A DNA stretch of 9,154 nucleotides, taken from NCBI GenBank assembly GCA_029253325.1, contig JAQWZS010000029.1, positions 1-9,154 of the forward strand, written 5' to 3'. This stretch comes from Bacteroidia bacterium. GTDB lineage: Bacteria > Bacteroidota > Bacteroidia > NS11-12g > UBA9320. The notes below the pieces were generated by a model that worked only from the letters and a program-made list of their open reading frames with translations, was not told the origin of the DNA and did no database searches. The position numbers and the translations under genes are program-made. Positions 7,229-9,154 of this stretch are shown here, piece after piece. Positions within the stretch are counted from its first letter, which is position 1, and the number at the start of each line of letters is the position of its first letter.

Positions 7229-7738
7229 AACAAGGACCTCAATAGGTTAAGTGTTGAAAAATATAGGAAAGTTTCTAAAACTCAAATTGTATTGGTTTTA
7301 GATAATATTCGATCGATGCACAATGTTGGTGCTATCTTCCGAACATGTGATGCTTTTAGAGTACAAAAAATCTTCTTATGTGGTATAACTGCAACACCAC
7401 CGCACAGAGATATTCGTAAAACTGCTCTTGGTGCAGATGAATCTGTTGAATGGTGCTATTATAAAACAACCAAGGAAGCACTACTAGAGTTAAATGATTG
7501 CCATATTTGTGCTTTGGAACAAGCATTGGATAGTGTACCATTAAAAAAGGTTATTTTACCAGAGAATAAAACGATAGCTTTAATCGTTGGAAATGAGGTG
7601 GATGGTGTTGATGAATCTTTGTTTGATTGGTGCGATCAGATTATTGAAATTCCGCAGTTTGGAGTTAAACACTCATTTAATGTATCTGTATCAACAGGAA
7701 TAACCTTATGGGAAATATTTAATAAAATCAATGACTAA
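7211..7738 (+). CDS. SpoU/TrmH-family (SPOUT) RNA 2'-O-ribose methyltransferase
   Basis: Predicted to transfer a methyl group from S-adenosylmethionine to a ribose 2'-OH in tRNA or rRNA. The protein has 175 residues, close to the size of a stand-alone SPOUT domain. All three signature motifs are present: motif 1 DNIRSMHNVGAIFRTCDAF (N38, R44), motif 2 IVGNEVDGVD (G127, N128, E129) and motif 3 SFNVSVSTGITLWE (S155, N157). These form the knotted cofactor site. The exact RNA target cannot be read from sequence. The start is TTG at 7211. The only nearby in-frame ATG, at residue 36, lies inside motif 1, and an in-frame stop at 7202 excludes a much longer N-terminus. RKLKNKDLNRLSV matches how relatives begin, as I recall them. 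Its stop overlaps the start of the next gene by 8 nt, so the two are probably co-translated. Confidence 0.93.
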   Translation: MTRKLKNKDLNRLSVEKYRKVSKTQIVLVLDNIRSMHNVGAIFRTCDAFRVQKIFLCGITATPPHRDIRKTALGADESVEWCYYKTTKEALLELNDCHICALEQALDSVPLKKVILPENKTIALIVGNEVDGVDESLFDWCDQIIEIPQFGVKHSFNVSVSTGITLWEIFNKIND

Positions 7739-9154
7739 ATATTTTTACTACTTTTCGTTTAGTATTCTACTTATAACAAGCCTTTCATCTGTGGCTAGTG
7801 ATCAAGTCAAAGAATTAATAGAGTCTATAAAAAATGAACAGCAAAGAATAGATCAATTAGACAAAAAATTAGATGGATTAATCACCCTAAAAAGTGATAT
7901 TCAATCAGGGCAAGCAACCTATGTATATCTTGAATTATCCCGAAAAATAGTAGAGAATATTACCCGAAATTTTTCACTATCAGTTGATCAAAAAATAAAT
8001 CAACTTAAGACTATTGAGAGTATTCTAAATAGCGTTGGAAGTAAAAATATTCACTTCTATACTCAGTTTAGCCCAAGTCTAGAGCTGGTCTTGAAAATTC
8101 AAGAAATAAACGACACACGTCGTCTGAAAAATATATTGAATAGTAATGTTGTAACATCATTAGATTGTATTCCATTCTTCATTGATTATAAAATCAGTCA
8201 ATCATTTTTATTAAAAGCGGTTCATGTTGAACCATCTAAGGTCTTGGAAAATTACAAGCAATTTAAACATAAAACCTATAGTAATTCTATCTTGGATGAG
8301 GCTGCGATGATAGCCCCGATGAAAATTAAGACATATTTACACAGTTGGAATTCGATACATAAACAAATTAAAGAGAGTAAAAATCAAACTACTCAAATTG
8401 TATATGATATTTATGAAGAATTAGGGCCAATATCAAGAGCATACATTCTACTTAATGACATTATAACAAATAATTTATCTATTAGTGAAGCCCATCAAAT
8501 ATCAAAAACAGATATCTCTCTTTTTCCATACTTAATTCAAATGCAATCAAACGGTGTTAAATATGGTTCTCATTCCTCTAATGAGGCACTTAAATACCAA
8601 TGTTTAAAAAAGGTTAATATAATTAATGATTTGCATGAACAATCAGATATTATTCGTTTTAGAATACTTGATAGCCTAAATTCAAAGGAAATATATACAC
8701 TTATTGTATATAGTGAAGAAGAAATATATACTTCCACTTTTCTTGGTATATATACTCGTTTAGTGAAGAAAATTGATTTTGAAAGTAATTATGAATTTCT
8801 GTTTTCATTGAAATTTAACAGGTTTAGGACATTTATTAAAATGTGTGCTGGATATAATATGTTGGATGATTTTCTCTTAAAAATGGGTGAATTTGAGAAA
8901 CAAAAATTATTTGATAAACTCGTTCAAGGAATTGAGAATGCCAATGACAATTTGAGCAGTGCAGTAACACTAGTTGATACTTATGGAAGTATAAAATCTA
9001 TACCAACTAAATCATTATTCGAACAATCGATTCTCAGTTATTACAGTAAAGTTGAGTATTCAGATGCTCAAAAGATCTATGGATCAATTTTGAGTGTTTG
9101 TAATATTGGTGATGCTTCTCAAATGGATGAAACAACCAATAATCAGAGAAAGGA
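7731..9154 (+). CDS. Secreted helical protein of unknown function (3' truncated by window edge)
   Basis: An ATG at 7731 opens a frame that stays free of stops to the right edge (474 codons plus two bases), so the gene is incomplete. Residues 1-22 are a signal peptide: T2-K3, an aromatic and hydrophobic core (YFYYFSFSILLITSL), and a likely cut after SVA (A22). Residues ~24-58 are charged and look like a coiled coil (KELIESIKNEQQRIDQLDKK, LDGLITLKSDI). The rest is mixed, mainly helix-like, with few cysteines and no motif I recognise. Three IYT tripeptides fall at 321-323, 332-334 and 340-342. No T9SS tail can be judged because the C-terminus is missing. The ATG overlaps the methyltransferase stop by 8 nt, implying translational coupling. 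Unbroken length, a good signal peptide and AT-rich codon use like its neighbours argue for a real gene. I do not assign a function. Confidence 0.86.
   Translation, partial: MTKYFYYFSFSILLITSLSSVASDQVKELIESIKNEQQRIDQLDKKLDGLITLKSDIQSGQATYVYLELSRKIVENITRNFSLSVDQKINQLKTIESILNSVGSKNIHFYTQFSPSLELVLKIQEINDTRRLKNILNSNVVTSLDCIPFFIDYKISQSFLLKAVHVEPSKVLENYKQFKHKTYSNSILDEAAMIAPMKIKTYLHSWNSIHKQIKESKNQTTQIVYDIYEELGPISRAYILLNDIITNNLSISEAHQISKTDISLFPYLIQMQSNGVKYGSHSSNEALKYQCLKKVNIINDLHEQSDIIRFRILDSLNSKEIYTLIVYSEEEIYTSTFLGIYTRLVKKIDFESNYEFLFSLKFNRFRTFIKMCAGYNMLDDFLLKMGEFEKQKLFDKLVQGIENANDNLSSAVTLVDTYGSIKSIPTKSLFEQSILSYYSKVEYSDAQKIYGSILSVCNIGDASQMDETTNNQRK

Noticed and set aside
7356..7541. Minus-strand ORF of 61 codons opposite the RNA methyltransferase
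   Set aside because: It is antisense to the conserved SPOUT domain with no independent support.
1..9154. Defence system, prophage, CRISPR array, integrative element or other novel multi-gene system
   Set aside because: I see no nuclease-helicase cluster, reverse transcriptase, integrase, transposase, direct-repeat array or tRNA-linked junction. The only uncharacterised gene is the truncated one at the right edge.

Overview
The window looks like a gene-dense piece of a chromosome from the phylum Bacteroidota. It is strongly AT-rich (about one third G+C by eye). Two encoded proteins end in domains of the type IX secretion (T9SS) kind, there are no clear Shine-Dalgarno sequences, and the protein sequences have a Bacteroidota character. 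No tRNA, rRNA, CRISPR array, insertion sequence, integrase or att-like repeat is visible. No stretch over 60 bases lacks a gene.

Layout. On the plus strand, 1-1009 is the 3' end of a large secreted, T9SS-exported protein with fibronectin-type modules. It converges, with a 5-base gap, on a minus-strand block read from right to left: mutS (7195-4589), a secreted subtilisin-family (S8) protease with a T9SS sorting tail (4617-3109, overlapping mutS by 29 nt), an aquaporin-family channel (3051-2410), a thioredoxin-type arsenate reductase arsC (2403-1990) and tryptophan 2,3-dioxygenase (1968-1015). Gaps inside the block are -29, 57, 6 and 21 nt, so the last three genes almost certainly share a transcript and the whole block may be one. 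Divergent from mutS, 15 bases away, is a SpoU/TrmH-type RNA methyltransferase (7211-7738). Its stop codon is overlapped by a secreted protein of unknown function (from 7731) that runs off the right edge. That ORF is open for 474 codons.

How the genes work together. The clearest functional unit is aquaporin plus ArsC: ArsC reduces arsenate to arsenite, and the channel could let arsenite leave passively. This resembles the aqpS-arsC arrangement known from Sinorhizobium meliloti. No arsR regulator and no ArsB/Acr3 pump lies in the window. The channel's selectivity filter lacks the histidine typical of water-only aquaporins, which fits a wider pore. MutS (mismatch repair), the protease, TDO (first step of tryptophan breakdown to kynurenine) and the RNA methyltransferase are recognisable families with no evident shared pathway.

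Most of the window is ordinary housekeeping and accessory Bacteroidota sequence, and I see no convincing new multi-gene defence or mobile system. The points most worth a second look are the arsenic mini-cassette, the paired TTG starts at the mutS/methyltransferase divergence, and the uncharacterised secreted protein at the right edge.
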